Below, piece after piece: positions 1 through 5,547 of a stretch of 7,052 bases of DNA. Source of the DNA: Chitinophagales bacterium (GTDB lineage: Bacteria > Bacteroidota > Bacteroidia > Chitinophagales > UBA2359). The position numbers and the translations under genes were made by a program. The notes under the pieces were generated by a model. That model saw only the letters and a list, made by a program, of their open reading frames with translations. It was not told where the DNA came from and searched no databases. Each line of letters opens with the position of its first letter. Position 1 is the stretch's first letter. The DNA is taken from contig JAHDDA010000143.1 in the NCBI GenBank assembly GCA_020629595.1, positions 1 through 7,052 of the forward strand. The letters run 5' to 3'.

Positions 1-662
1 CCCCAAAAACGGATATTTTCGATGTTAGAAGGAAAATCAACAGGCACTCCAAAATATCCAAAAGCCTCATCCCAATGGTGCTGCATAGCTGTTCCTTCTC
101 CTTCAATAACGGTAGTGTTATCTACTGCTTCCCCTATCCTATCTTCGCTTAAATAAACTTCTGAAATTTGGTAGAAAAAACAAGCTCCCATCAAACCTTT
201 TTCAATTAGCTGGGTAAGTTCTTTTCCATTTTCATCTAATAAAACACTTCTAGAATTTGTTGAAACAACTCCAGCCACACCACCTTCTCCTTCTACAACA
301 GATTGGCTTGCTAAAGCAATTTTATTCATTCTTTCTATGAATAATTCTTGGTCTGGTTCAAAAGTTTTATTTTTCAATTGTTTTGTTGTAGCCTCATTTA
401 ACTCGTTACTTTCAAAAGGTGCATTCTCATTTGCATACATATTAAACAAAATATTTGCATCTAAAACAACACCTTGCTGGTTAGCAGATTTTAAGTAATT
501 AGTTAACTCTTCTAACATTTCTAATCTAGTTATCTGCCCATTATAATTTACATTCTCAAACTCGTAAGTTGTTGGAATATCAAAATTTGAATCATTATTA
601 CTACAAGATTCAACAAATAAAACGAAGATTAACAATAAAGAAATTTTATAAAAACAGCTCAT
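1..662 (-). CDS. DUF4856 domain lipoprotein, 3' part cut off by window edge
   Basis: The minus strand is open from an ATG at 662 to the window edge: 220 codons without a stop, so the C-terminus is missing. Residues 1-19 are a hydrophobic signal peptide ending in V-E-S-C, with Cys20 the likely lipidation site. It is followed by SNNDSN, which lacks the acidic run seen on the Kazal lipoprotein of this window. After a short linker come features I recognise as DUF4856: YEFENVNYNGQITRLEMLEE at about 33-52, a GEGGVAG stretch at about 125-131, and HHWDEAFGYFGVP at about 195-207. Members are Bacteroidota lipoproteins of unknown biochemistry. From memory they often sit beside imelysin-family (peptidase M75-like) lipoproteins in putative iron or haem operons; that partner would lie left of this window and is not visible. 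A TAnnTTTG promoter box lies 25 bases upstream of the start. Family assignment is fairly confident; function is unknown. Confidence 0.85.
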   Translation of the reverse strand, partial: MSCFYKISLLLIFVLFVESCSNNDSNFDIPTTYEFENVNYNGQITRLEMLEELTNYLKSANQQGVVLDANILFNMYANENAPFESNELNEATTKQLKNKTFEPDQELFIERMNKIALASQSVVEGEGGVAGVVSTNSRSVLLDENGKELTQLIEKGLMGACFFYQISEVYLSEDRIGEAVDNTTVIEGEGTAMQHHWDEAFGYFGVPVDFPSNIENIRFW

Positions 663-686
663 ATAAATTTAAAAATTAATTTAAGG

Positions 687-694
687 CAAATGTA
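687..694 (-). promoter_or_regulatory. Predicted -7 promoter box for the DUF4856 lipoprotein gene
   Basis: On the minus strand these eight bases read TACATTTG, a perfect match to the Bacteroidota sigma-factor -7 consensus TAnnTTTG. The box ends 24 bases before the ATG at 662, giving a short leader. A possible -33 element, TTTC instead of TTTG, lies 19 bases further upstream, which is acceptable spacing. The leader is A/T-rich with no Shine-Dalgarno motif, as is usual in this phylum. Confidence 0.6.
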
Positions 695-706
695 CTGGCT
701 ATATAA

Positions 707-714
707 TTATTTTG
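707..714 (+). promoter_or_regulatory. Possible weak -7 box for the MmcQ/YjbR-like gene
   Basis: TTATTTTG matches TAnnTTTG with one mismatch and lies 45 bases before the ATG at 760. I see no clear -33 TTTG upstream of it. A second imperfect candidate, TAAATTTTG with one base too many, lies at 746-754 and would give an almost leaderless transcript. The divergent gap 663-759 must hold starts for both genes, but the plus-strand promoter is not well resolved. Confidence 0.25.
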
Positions 715-759
715 AAATACCAGATTTTTAGTGTTTTTTAGTACCTAAATTTTGGTAGA

Positions 760-1119
760 ATGAATGTTAATGATTTTAGAATTTATTGTCAATCAAAAAA
801 AGGGGCTTTTGAAGATTTTCCTTTTGATGAAACAACCTTAGTGTTTAAGGTTATGAATAAAATGTTTGCACTTGTAAGTTTAGATAAAGTACCCATAACT
901 GCAAACCTAAAATGTGATCCTAAAAAATCGGAAATATTAAGAGAAGAGTATGATGCAATTGTTCCAGGCTATCATATGAATAAAAAGCATTGGAATACGA
1001 TTGATTTAGAAACTTTACCTACCGATTTAACTTACGAGTTAATCGATCATTCTTATGAATTAGTAGTTTCAAAATTAACAAAATCAGATAGAACAAATCT
1101 TGAAAAGATAAATTTATAA
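760..1119 (+). CDS. MmcQ/YjbR family protein
   Basis: This 119-residue protein has the usual length of the MmcQ/YjbR family (CyaY-like fold, often annotated as DNA-binding). Recognisable segments are the N-terminal helix NVNDFRIYCQSKKGAFEDFP, then PFDETTLVFKV with MFALV (about 21-39), which forms the first strands. These are followed by ITANLKCDP (about 46-54) and the hallmark PGYHMNKKHWNTI (about 69-81), ending with the helix ELIDHSYELVVSKL (about 93-106). Nothing conserved appears to be missing. The ATG at 760 has no Shine-Dalgarno. The gene is divergent from the DUF4856 lipoprotein and followed by 130 bases before the next plus-strand gene, with no strong terminator between, so read-through is possible. 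The molecular function of the family is poorly defined, and the DNA-binding label rests on structural resemblance rather than on anything seen here. Confidence 0.9.
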   Translation: MNVNDFRIYCQSKKGAFEDFPFDETTLVFKVMNKMFALVSLDKVPITANLKCDPKKSEILREEYDAIVPGYHMNKKHWNTIDLETLPTDLTYELIDHSYELVVSKLTKSDRTNLEKINL

Positions 1120-1210
1120 TCTCCCATATATATATTTAATTACTATATTTTTTTTGAACAAAAAGTATTGATCTATGTTTCTGAATCCGAAATGTAAAAA
1201 ATGAGATTAG

Positions 1211-1227
1211 GTGAAAACCTTTTTCAC
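1211..1227 (+). other. Small hairpin in the leader of the SelL-fusion gene
   Basis: GTGAAAA (1211-1217) and TTTTCAC (1221-1227) form a perfect seven-pair stem with a three-base loop. It ends 22 bases before the ATG at 1250. It could be a leader structure or chance in A/T-rich DNA; no U-tract follows to make it a terminator. No TAnnTTTG box is visible in 1120-1249, so how the downstream gene is transcribed is unclear. Confidence 0.3.
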
Positions 1228-1249
1228 TATTTAATGTTCAGAACTTATA

Positions 1250-2209
1250 ATGAATACACAAAAAGTAGATACATTTGAAAAACCTTGGATGTCGAAACTA
1301 TTAATAATAGCTGGCATCTATAATTTACTGTTTGGAGCTTTTGCAATTTTTTTTCCAAGTGCTTACTTTAGCTCCACAGGAATGACACAACCATTATATC
1401 CTCAAATTTGGCAATGTGTAGGAATGATAGTTGGTGTTTATGGCATTGGCTATTTGGCTGCCTCTATAAATCCTTTACGCCATTGGCCAATTGTATTAGT
1501 TGGCTTTTTGGGAAAAGTATTTGGTCCTATTGGTTTTCTTTTTAATTATCTTAGTGGAATTTTCCCTATTGAAGCATTTTGGATAATAATACTTAACGAC
1601 TTAATATGGTTAATTCCTTTCTTCCTAATTTTAAAAGCCACTTACCAAAGAACCACATATCAAGATGATTTAATGATTGAGTTAATGGATTACGATGCCT
1701 CAATTACGCTTGAACATTTTGATACAAGTGAAGGAATTTCGTTGAATGAAATGACTTATCGTTGGCCTACATTAATTGTTTTTCTACGACATTTTGGATG
1801 CACATTTTGTAGAGAAGCATTAAATGATATTTCAGAAGTAAGAAAAAACATAGAAATAAAAGGTACAAGAATAGTTTTAGTTCACATGATGCCAGAAGAA
1901 GTTGCGGAAAAGGAATTGATAAAATATGGATTAGGTGAAGTTCCTCACATAAGCGACCCTGAAAGTTTGTTATATAAAAAATTCAAACTTCAAAGAGGTA
2001 GTTTAAGCCAGTTATTTGGCATTAAAGTATTAGTTAGAGGCATTATTTCTGGTATTATTAAAGGAAACGGTCAAGGAAAAGAGATGGGTGACATTTATCA
2101 AATGCCTGGTGTATTTCTTTTAAGAAAAGGGAAAGTTGTAAATACTTTTGTACACAAATCAGCTGCCGACCGCCCTAATTATGAAGATTTATCAAAGTGT
2201 AATTGCTAA
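1250..2209 (+). CDS. Membrane-anchored SelL-related (peroxiredoxin-like) redox protein
   Basis: This 319-residue protein has two parts. Residues about 15-130 hold four hydrophobic segments (about 15-36, 52-72, 79-100, 107-130) forming a membrane domain I cannot assign to a named family; it is loosely DoxX-like. Residues about 140-319 form a thioredoxin-fold domain of the AhpC/TSA_2 or SelL-related type: the strand LIVFLRHFGCTFCREAL carries a CxxC active site (Cys184, Cys187), and near the end QMPGVFLLRKGKVVNTFVHK with AADRPNYEDL is typical of this group. SelL proteins often carry selenocysteine in a UxxU motif; both positions here are plain TGT/TGC cysteine codons. The chain ends in Cys-Asn-Cys (317, 319), a possible resolving or metal-binding pair. 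Inferred role: thiol-disulfide or peroxide chemistry at the inner membrane, on the cytoplasmic face if both termini are inside as four segments suggest. The substrate is unknown. The ATG at 1250 lacks a Shine-Dalgarno. Confidence 0.85.
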   Translation: MNTQKVDTFEKPWMSKLLIIAGIYNLLFGAFAIFFPSAYFSSTGMTQPLYPQIWQCVGMIVGVYGIGYLAASINPLRHWPIVLVGFLGKVFGPIGFLFNYLSGIFPIEAFWIIILNDLIWLIPFFLILKATYQRTTYQDDLMIELMDYDASITLEHFDTSEGISLNEMTYRWPTLIVFLRHFGCTFCREALNDISEVRKNIEIKGTRIVLVHMMPEEVAEKELIKYGLGEVPHISDPESLLYKKFKLQRGSLSQLFGIKVLVRGIISGIIKGNGQGKEMGDIYQMPGVFLLRKGKVVNTFVHKSAADRPNYEDLSKCNC

Positions 2210-2262
2210 TTTTTTCGTACAATCCCATTTTTTTGTTTTATTTAAGTTTCCATAGCTTTTCT

Positions 2263-2270
2263 TAATTTTG
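2263..2270 (+). promoter_or_regulatory. Predicted -7 promoter box for the Kazal lipoprotein gene
   Basis: TAATTTTG is a perfect match to TAnnTTTG. It ends 23 bases before the ATG at 2294, almost the same geometry as the box upstream of the DUF4856 gene, which supports both. No TTTG occurs at the expected 19-21 base spacing, only A/T-rich TTTA-like sequence around 2237-2244. This suggests the Kazal gene is transcribed on its own and not only by read-through from the SelL-fusion gene that ends 84 bases upstream. Confidence 0.55.
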
Positions 2271-2293
2271 TGTAGAACAAAAAAATTAAAGTT

Positions 2294-3604
2294 ATGAAAA
2301 TTCAACCAACAACTTTTTCAGATTTCAGTAAATACTTTTTAATTCTGTTATCTTTAATATCTTATTCCTTAGTCTTTCAATCTTGCGATGAAGAGGAAAC
2401 TCAAGACTTATGTGAGTGTAATTTTATGTATGATCCAATATGTGTAGATGGTGTTTTATATGCTAATGCTTGTATTGCAATTTGCAATGGTCATTCTACT
2501 GAAAACTTTCAACAATGCGACCCTGCGGAAATAGATACCACAGCCTTAATTACTTGTGCAGTAACTAATGAATATTCTCCTGTTTGTGCTGGAGGAATAA
2601 CTTACCCCAACCCTGCAAGTGCAGAATGTGCAGGTTGGCAATTTTGGGAAGATGGCGAATGTGGAACAACACCTATAGATACAACTTGTGTATGCCCAGC
2701 GGTTTGGATGCCAGTTTGTGCAATTGGTCCAGATGGAAATACTGTTCAGTTTGGTAATGCTTGTGAAGCTGAGTGCGAAGGTTTTACTATTTGGGAAGAT
2801 GGAGAATGTGGCACACAAGAACCCTGTAACTGTCCAGATTTTTATGATCCTGTATGTGCTATTGACTTAGCTACTGGAAATACAGTGCAATTTAGCAATC
2901 CTTGTTATGCTGAATGTGAAGGATTCACAGTTTGGGAAACAGGTGAGTGTGGAACTACAGAACCTTGCATTTGTACTGATGTTTGGATGCCTGTATGCGG
3001 TATAAATGCAAATGGAATTATAGAAACTTTTGGAAATGCTTGTGAAGCAGAATGTGCTGGTTTCGATATTCTTAATGATGGAGAATGCGGAACTACAGAA
3101 CCTTGTATTTGTCCTGATATATGGATGCCTGTTTGTGCTATTTCGGCAGATGGAACAACTGAACAGTTTGGCAACGCTTGCGAAGCAGAATGTGCTGGCT
3201 ATACTGTTTGGGAAGATGGAGAATGTGGCAATTCTCAGCCTTGTGAATGTCCTGAAAATTATGATCCTGTATGTGTTGCAACACCATCTGGTTCTATATT
3301 AACTTTCCCAAATGCTTGTTTTGCAGAATGTGAAGGTTTTACACCAAACATATATTACCCTTGTGAACCAAATACCAATAATGAATGTCCAAATGGATAT
3401 TATGGAGAAATCGTGAGTTTTGATTTAGCAGGTTGTGGACTTTTGATTGAATCGCCGATGTTGGGTACTTTAGAGCCAGTTAATTTACCTCAAGATTTAG
3501 CAATTGGGAGTGTAATTTATTTTGAATTTATTGAAGTTATTAATGTAATGAATACTTGTATGGTTGGTCCTGTTGTAGAACTGACTTGTATTTATGTTGA
3601 ATAA
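2294..3604 (+). CDS. Lipoprotein with seven Kazal-type inhibitor-like modules, probably surface-exposed
   Basis: A 436-residue protein with a signal peptide (about 14-30) and lipobox F-Q-S-C. Cys31 is followed by DEEE, like the acidic lipoprotein export signals that send Bacteroidota lipoproteins to the outer face of the outer membrane. Seven cysteine-rich modules follow at 40-75, 88-123, 132-172, 178-219, 225-265, 271-311 and 317-357. Each has the Kazal pattern C-x-C-x7-C, then an NxC-x3-C segment and a final Cys; PVC and GNACEAEC are the recurring cores. Module 2 lacks the second and fourth cysteines (Val90, Ala108). By analogy with ovomucoid, the P1 residues (second after Cys2) are Phe44, Asn92, Ala136, Asp182, Asp229, Asp275 and Glu321. 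Residues 365-436 form a separate small, strand-rich domain with four cysteines that I cannot name. Likely role: binding or inhibiting serine proteases at the cell surface, but inhibition is inferred from the fold alone and the modules may be only a stable scaffold. It is a single-gene unit with its own promoter and terminator. Confidence 0.88.
   Translation: MKIQPTTFSDFSKYFLILLSLISYSLVFQSCDEEETQDLCECNFMYDPICVDGVLYANACIAICNGHSTENFQQCDPAEIDTTALITCAVTNEYSPVCAGGITYPNPASAECAGWQFWEDGECGTTPIDTTCVCPAVWMPVCAIGPDGNTVQFGNACEAECEGFTIWEDGECGTQEPCNCPDFYDPVCAIDLATGNTVQFSNPCYAECEGFTVWETGECGTTEPCICTDVWMPVCGINANGIIETFGNACEAECAGFDILNDGECGTTEPCICPDIWMPVCAISADGTTEQFGNACEAECAGYTVWEDGECGNSQPCECPENYDPVCVATPSGSILTFPNACFAECEGFTPNIYYPCEPNTNNECPNGYYGEIVSFDLAGCGLLIESPMLGTLEPVNLPQDLAIGSVIYFEFIEVINVMNTCMVGPVVELTCIYVE
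2411..3364 (+). repeat. Seven in-frame Kazal-module repeats, about 138-base period in the later copies
   Basis: The first cysteines of the modules fall at residues 40, 88, 132, 178, 225, 271 and 317, so modules 3-7 are spaced 46-47 codons apart. Similarity is visible in the DNA. A 17-base string starting GGAACTACAG recurs at 2951-2967 and 3089-3105; GAAGCAGAATGTGCTGG recurs at 3044-3060 and 3182-3198; a 24-base string starting TTTGGGAAGA is identical at 2790-2813 and 3207-3230. The 138-base offsets mark modules 5 and 6 as the most recent duplication or conversion. The 417-base offset joins modules 3 and 6. Modules 1 and 2 are the most divergent. Confidence 0.85.
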
Positions 3605-3649
3605 ATTTTAGACTTCAGGTTTCAGATGTCATTATTTAATGTAGAAAAG

Positions 3650-3684
3650 ATAGGAGTAAGAAATTTTAGATTTTTTACTCCTAT
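3650..3684. terminator. Strong bidirectional intrinsic terminator between convergent genes
   Basis: Left arm 3650-3663 and right arm 3671-3684 form a 14-pair stem with one G-T wobble; the outer ten pairs (ATAGGAGTAA with TTACTCCTAT) are perfect. The loop is seven bases. On plus it is followed by TTGTTTTTTC, a U-tract that ends the Kazal transcript 46 bases after its stop. On minus it lies 13 bases after the stop of the beta-CASP gene and is followed by CTTTTC, a weaker tail, so it probably serves both genes. Confidence 0.85.
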
Positions 3685-3697
3685 TTGTTTTTTCAAA

Positions 3698-5101
3698 TTA
3701 AACATTAAAAACCTGCCCCAAATGAGGAATTTCAGTTTTCCTAAACCCATTTTCACTCAAAGCTTTTGCTAATAATTTTTGCCTATCCAAATCACCATGA
3801 GTTAAAAATATTTTTTTTAGCTTTTTTCTATCTTGATTGTCTAAAAATTCCAATATTTCTTTTTGGTCGCCATGAGCACTCATAGAATCCATTATTTTGA
3901 CTTGTGCTTTTACTTTTATACGCCTTCCAAATAACCCAACTTCTTCAACGCCTTGTCTTAATTGACCTCCTAATGTATGAGGAGCACAATATCCAACAAT
4001 TAAAATGGTATTTTTAGTATCTCCAATATTGTGAAAAATATGGTGTCGTACCCTTCCTGCTGTTGCCATTCCAGAAGCACTAATTACCACACAAGGTTTA
4101 TCTAAATCATTTATTAATTTCGATTGCTCAACCCTTTTGGTGTAATGTAAATTTCGGAAACCAAATGGATTGGAATCTTTTCGCATATAATCTAATATTT
4201 CAGAATCGAAACATTCTGGGTGCATCTGAAATATTTCGGTAACATTAATTGCCAATGGGCTATCAACATAAATCGGCACTTTAGGCAAACGACCTTTTGT
4301 TTCCAATTTATCAATCATATATACTATTTCTTGTGTACGCCCTACACTAAAAGCTGGAATGATTAGCTTTCCTTTTTGCTCTATACAAGTTTGATAAATT
4401 ATACCTAATAATTCATTTTCATCATTTGGTTGACTTTGGTGTTCTTTTCCACCATAAGTACTTTCGCAAATCATAAAATCACAATCGGGCATTGGTTGTG
4501 GATCACGTAAAATTGGTCTATCGGGTCTGCCAATATCTCCTGTAAAACCAAAATATTCTGTGTGATAATCATCTACTTTAATCTTTAATGTTACCGTTGC
4601 ACTTCCTAAAATATGACCAGCATCTTTAAAAAGCACCTCCACAAAATCATTAATTTTAAACCATCGGTTGTAGCTAATTCCTACAAACTGTTCAATACAT
4701 CGTTGAGCATCCTTTACAGTGTATAGTGGTTTTATTTTTTCTGTTCCAAACTTTTTAGAATTTTTATTATTGTAAGCTGCATCCCTTTCTTGAATAAATC
4801 CAGAATCTTGTAACATTACAGCCGATAAATCACGTGTTGCATTAGTACAATAAATATTTCCTTCAAAACCATCTTTACATAGTTTGGGTATTCTACCACT
4901 ATGATCAATATGGGCGTGTGATAAAATCATGCAATCAACATCTTCTGGTTTAAAAAGAAATTTCTTGTTAAACTCTTCAAATTTTTCATCATAGCCTTGG
5001 TACAAGCCACAATCTAACAAAATTTTATACCCATTATCTAAAGTGAGCAAATGACTGCTTCCTGTAACAGTTTGAGCTGCTCCGCAAAATTTTACTTTCA
5101 T
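3698..5101 (-). CDS. Beta-CASP metallo-beta-lactamase-fold RNase-like protein (CPSF73/TTHA0252 type)
   Basis: This 467-residue protein carries every catalytic motif of RNA-processing MBL-fold hydrolases. The MBL part has Asp30, the zinc motif SHAHIDHSG (His62, His64, Asp66, His67), His163 in AGHILGSA and Asp189 in FTGDIGR. The beta-CASP motifs are E213 in ESTYGG (motif A), His410 in MSAHGD (motif B) and His435 in LTHGD (motif C, the last zinc ligand). IPAFSVGRTQE (about 248-258) and VVISASGMATAGR (about 338-350) are typical of the cap domain. Length and motif order match the compact bacterial and archaeal CPSF73-like family rather than RNase J, which is longer and has a C-terminal domain. Inferred role: cytoplasmic two-zinc endo- or exoribonuclease. 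The ATG at 5101 starts directly at the first strand MKVKFCGAAQTVTGSSHLL, as expected. No TAnnTTTG box is seen upstream; instead there is a region of inverted repeats that may lie in its leader. Confidence 0.93.
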   Translation of the reverse strand: MKVKFCGAAQTVTGSSHLLTLDNGYKILLDCGLYQGYDEKFEEFNKKFLFKPEDVDCMILSHAHIDHSGRIPKLCKDGFEGNIYCTNATRDLSAVMLQDSGFIQERDAAYNNKNSKKFGTEKIKPLYTVKDAQRCIEQFVGISYNRWFKINDFVEVLFKDAGHILGSATVTLKIKVDDYHTEYFGFTGDIGRPDRPILRDPQPMPDCDFMICESTYGGKEHQSQPNDENELLGIIYQTCIEQKGKLIIPAFSVGRTQEIVYMIDKLETKGRLPKVPIYVDSPLAINVTEIFQMHPECFDSEILDYMRKDSNPFGFRNLHYTKRVEQSKLINDLDKPCVVISASGMATAGRVRHHIFHNIGDTKNTILIVGYCAPHTLGGQLRQGVEEVGLFGRRIKVKAQVKIMDSMSAHGDQKEILEFLDNQDRKKLKKIFLTHGDLDRQKLLAKALSENGFRKTEIPHLGQVFNV

Positions 5102-5195
5102 ATTTTTAGTGAATAGTTATTAGCAATTAGTTGTACGCTACAATTACGTATATTGTTTAATAAATAGTAGATTTTAAAAATATAATCTGGGTTTT

Positions 5196-5322
5196 AGTAC
5201 AGGACAAAAATGTAATTCTTAAATGCAAGGGAATAAATTCACCTTGAAAGTAACGGATTTCAAGGTAGTTTACTGCCTTGTTTTACAATAAAAGTCTATA
5301 CTTTCAATTTTTGTACTGTACT
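5196..5322. repeat. 127-base element with 16-base terminal inverted repeats and internal competing hairpins
   Basis: The ends, AGTACAGGACAAAAAT (5196-5211) and ATTTTTGTACTGTACT (5307-5322), are inverted copies with one mismatch. Inside are further pairings: ACCTTGAAA (5241-5249) with TTTCAAGGT (5258-5266), CAAGGTAGT (5261-5269) with ACTGCCTTG (5272-5280, one G-T pair), TTGAAAGTA (5244-5252) with TACTTTCAA (5299-5307), and AAAGT with ACTTT (5291-5304). CAAGG and CCTTG alternate four times (5226, 5242, 5261, 5276), so the hairpins are mutually exclusive. No target-site duplication is evident at the ends. It may be a MITE-like palindromic element or a structured leader RNA of the minus-strand gene starting at 5101. 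Confidence 0.6.
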
Positions 5323-5331
5323 CAGAATCTA

Positions 5332-5365
5332 GGTACAATAAAATTTAATTGTTTTTTATTGTACC
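5332..5365. repeat. Perfect 12-base inverted repeat (hairpin)
   Basis: GGTACAATAAAA (5332-5343) and TTTTATTGTACC (5354-5365) are exact inverted copies around a ten-base loop. No T-tract follows on plus, and on minus the next bases are TAGATTCTGAG, so it is not a classic terminator. It lies ten bases from the 127-base element and may be a related palindromic unit or an operator-like site. Confidence 0.6.
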
Positions 5366-5434
5366 ATATCTTTATATACTGAATTATTGTATCTCTTAGG
5401 GTTCAAAAGAAAAAAACGTTTTAAAGACTAGACT

Positions 5435-5521
5435 TTATCACGATTTTTATGGTACATCTCATTTGTCCTTTTCTGTGTAAGGACGTATTGCAATACGTCC
5501 CTACTAAAAAAATCGTGATAA
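5435..5521. repeat. 87-base nested palindromic element (REP/MITE-like)
   Basis: Terminal arms TTATCACGATTTTT (5435-5448) and AAAAATCGTGATAA (5508-5521) are perfect 14-base inverted repeats. After one mismatch they continue as TGGTA (5450-5454) with TACTA (5502-5506). Nested inside is a perfect 20-base palindrome at 5481-5500. A third pairing, GTCCTT (5465-5470) with AAGGAC (5479-5484), competes with that palindrome. This layout resembles non-autonomous repeats mobilised by transposases of other loci; none is encoded here. It begins 27 bases after the DUF1761 stop in the direction of that gene, so it may also end that transcript. Confidence 0.65.
5481..5500. repeat. Perfect 20-base palindrome, core of the nested element
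   Basis: GGACGTATTG followed by CAATACGTCC is fully self-complementary. With its flank CCTAC it resembles, from memory, GTAGGG-CGTATTGC-type palindromes that occur as dispersed repeats in many bacterial genomes, sometimes linked to REP-associated Y1 transposases. Membership of such a family cannot be tested from one copy. Confidence 0.7.
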
Positions 5522-5547
5522 TCTTTACTAATGCTAAATCAAATTTT

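Larger units (their letters stand above)
5102..5547. other. 446-base gene-free region rich in inverted repeats
   Basis: No convincing coding sequence is seen on either strand; stops are frequent in all frames. The region lies between two minus-strand genes and holds at least three separate inverted-repeat structures (5196-5322, 5332-5365, 5435-5521) plus a short palindrome AAAACGTTTT at 5413-5422. GTAC recurs inside several of the arms. No TAnnTTTG box is found on the minus strand near the beta-CASP start. The DUF1761 transcript must end somewhere in the right half, and 5435-5521 could serve this. Confidence 0.8.

Noticed and set aside
738..746. TTTTAGTAC shared with 5192-5200
   Set aside because: A nine-base match in A/T-rich DNA is expected by chance, and the flanks do not agree.
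1800..1811. Selenocysteine codons at the SelL active site
   Set aside because: The active-site positions are TGC and TGT cysteine codons; no in-frame TGA is present.
2546..3302. Several open frames of 60-90 codons on both strands within the Kazal gene
   Set aside because: They overlap the strongly supported Kazal frame, follow its repeat period and give no recognisable protein; they arise from the repeated codon pattern.
2411..3364. Regularly spaced repeats resembling a CRISPR array
   Set aside because: The period is about 138 bases, the repeats are in frame, encode cysteine-rich modules and lack unique spacers; no cas genes are present.
3650..3684. Palindrome as a mobile repeat
   Set aside because: Its position between two convergent stops and the T-tract on plus make a bidirectional terminator the simpler reading.
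5196..5322. Integron attC site
   Set aside because: The ends do not match the RYYYAAC/GTTRRRY core pair, and there is no integrase or cassette array.
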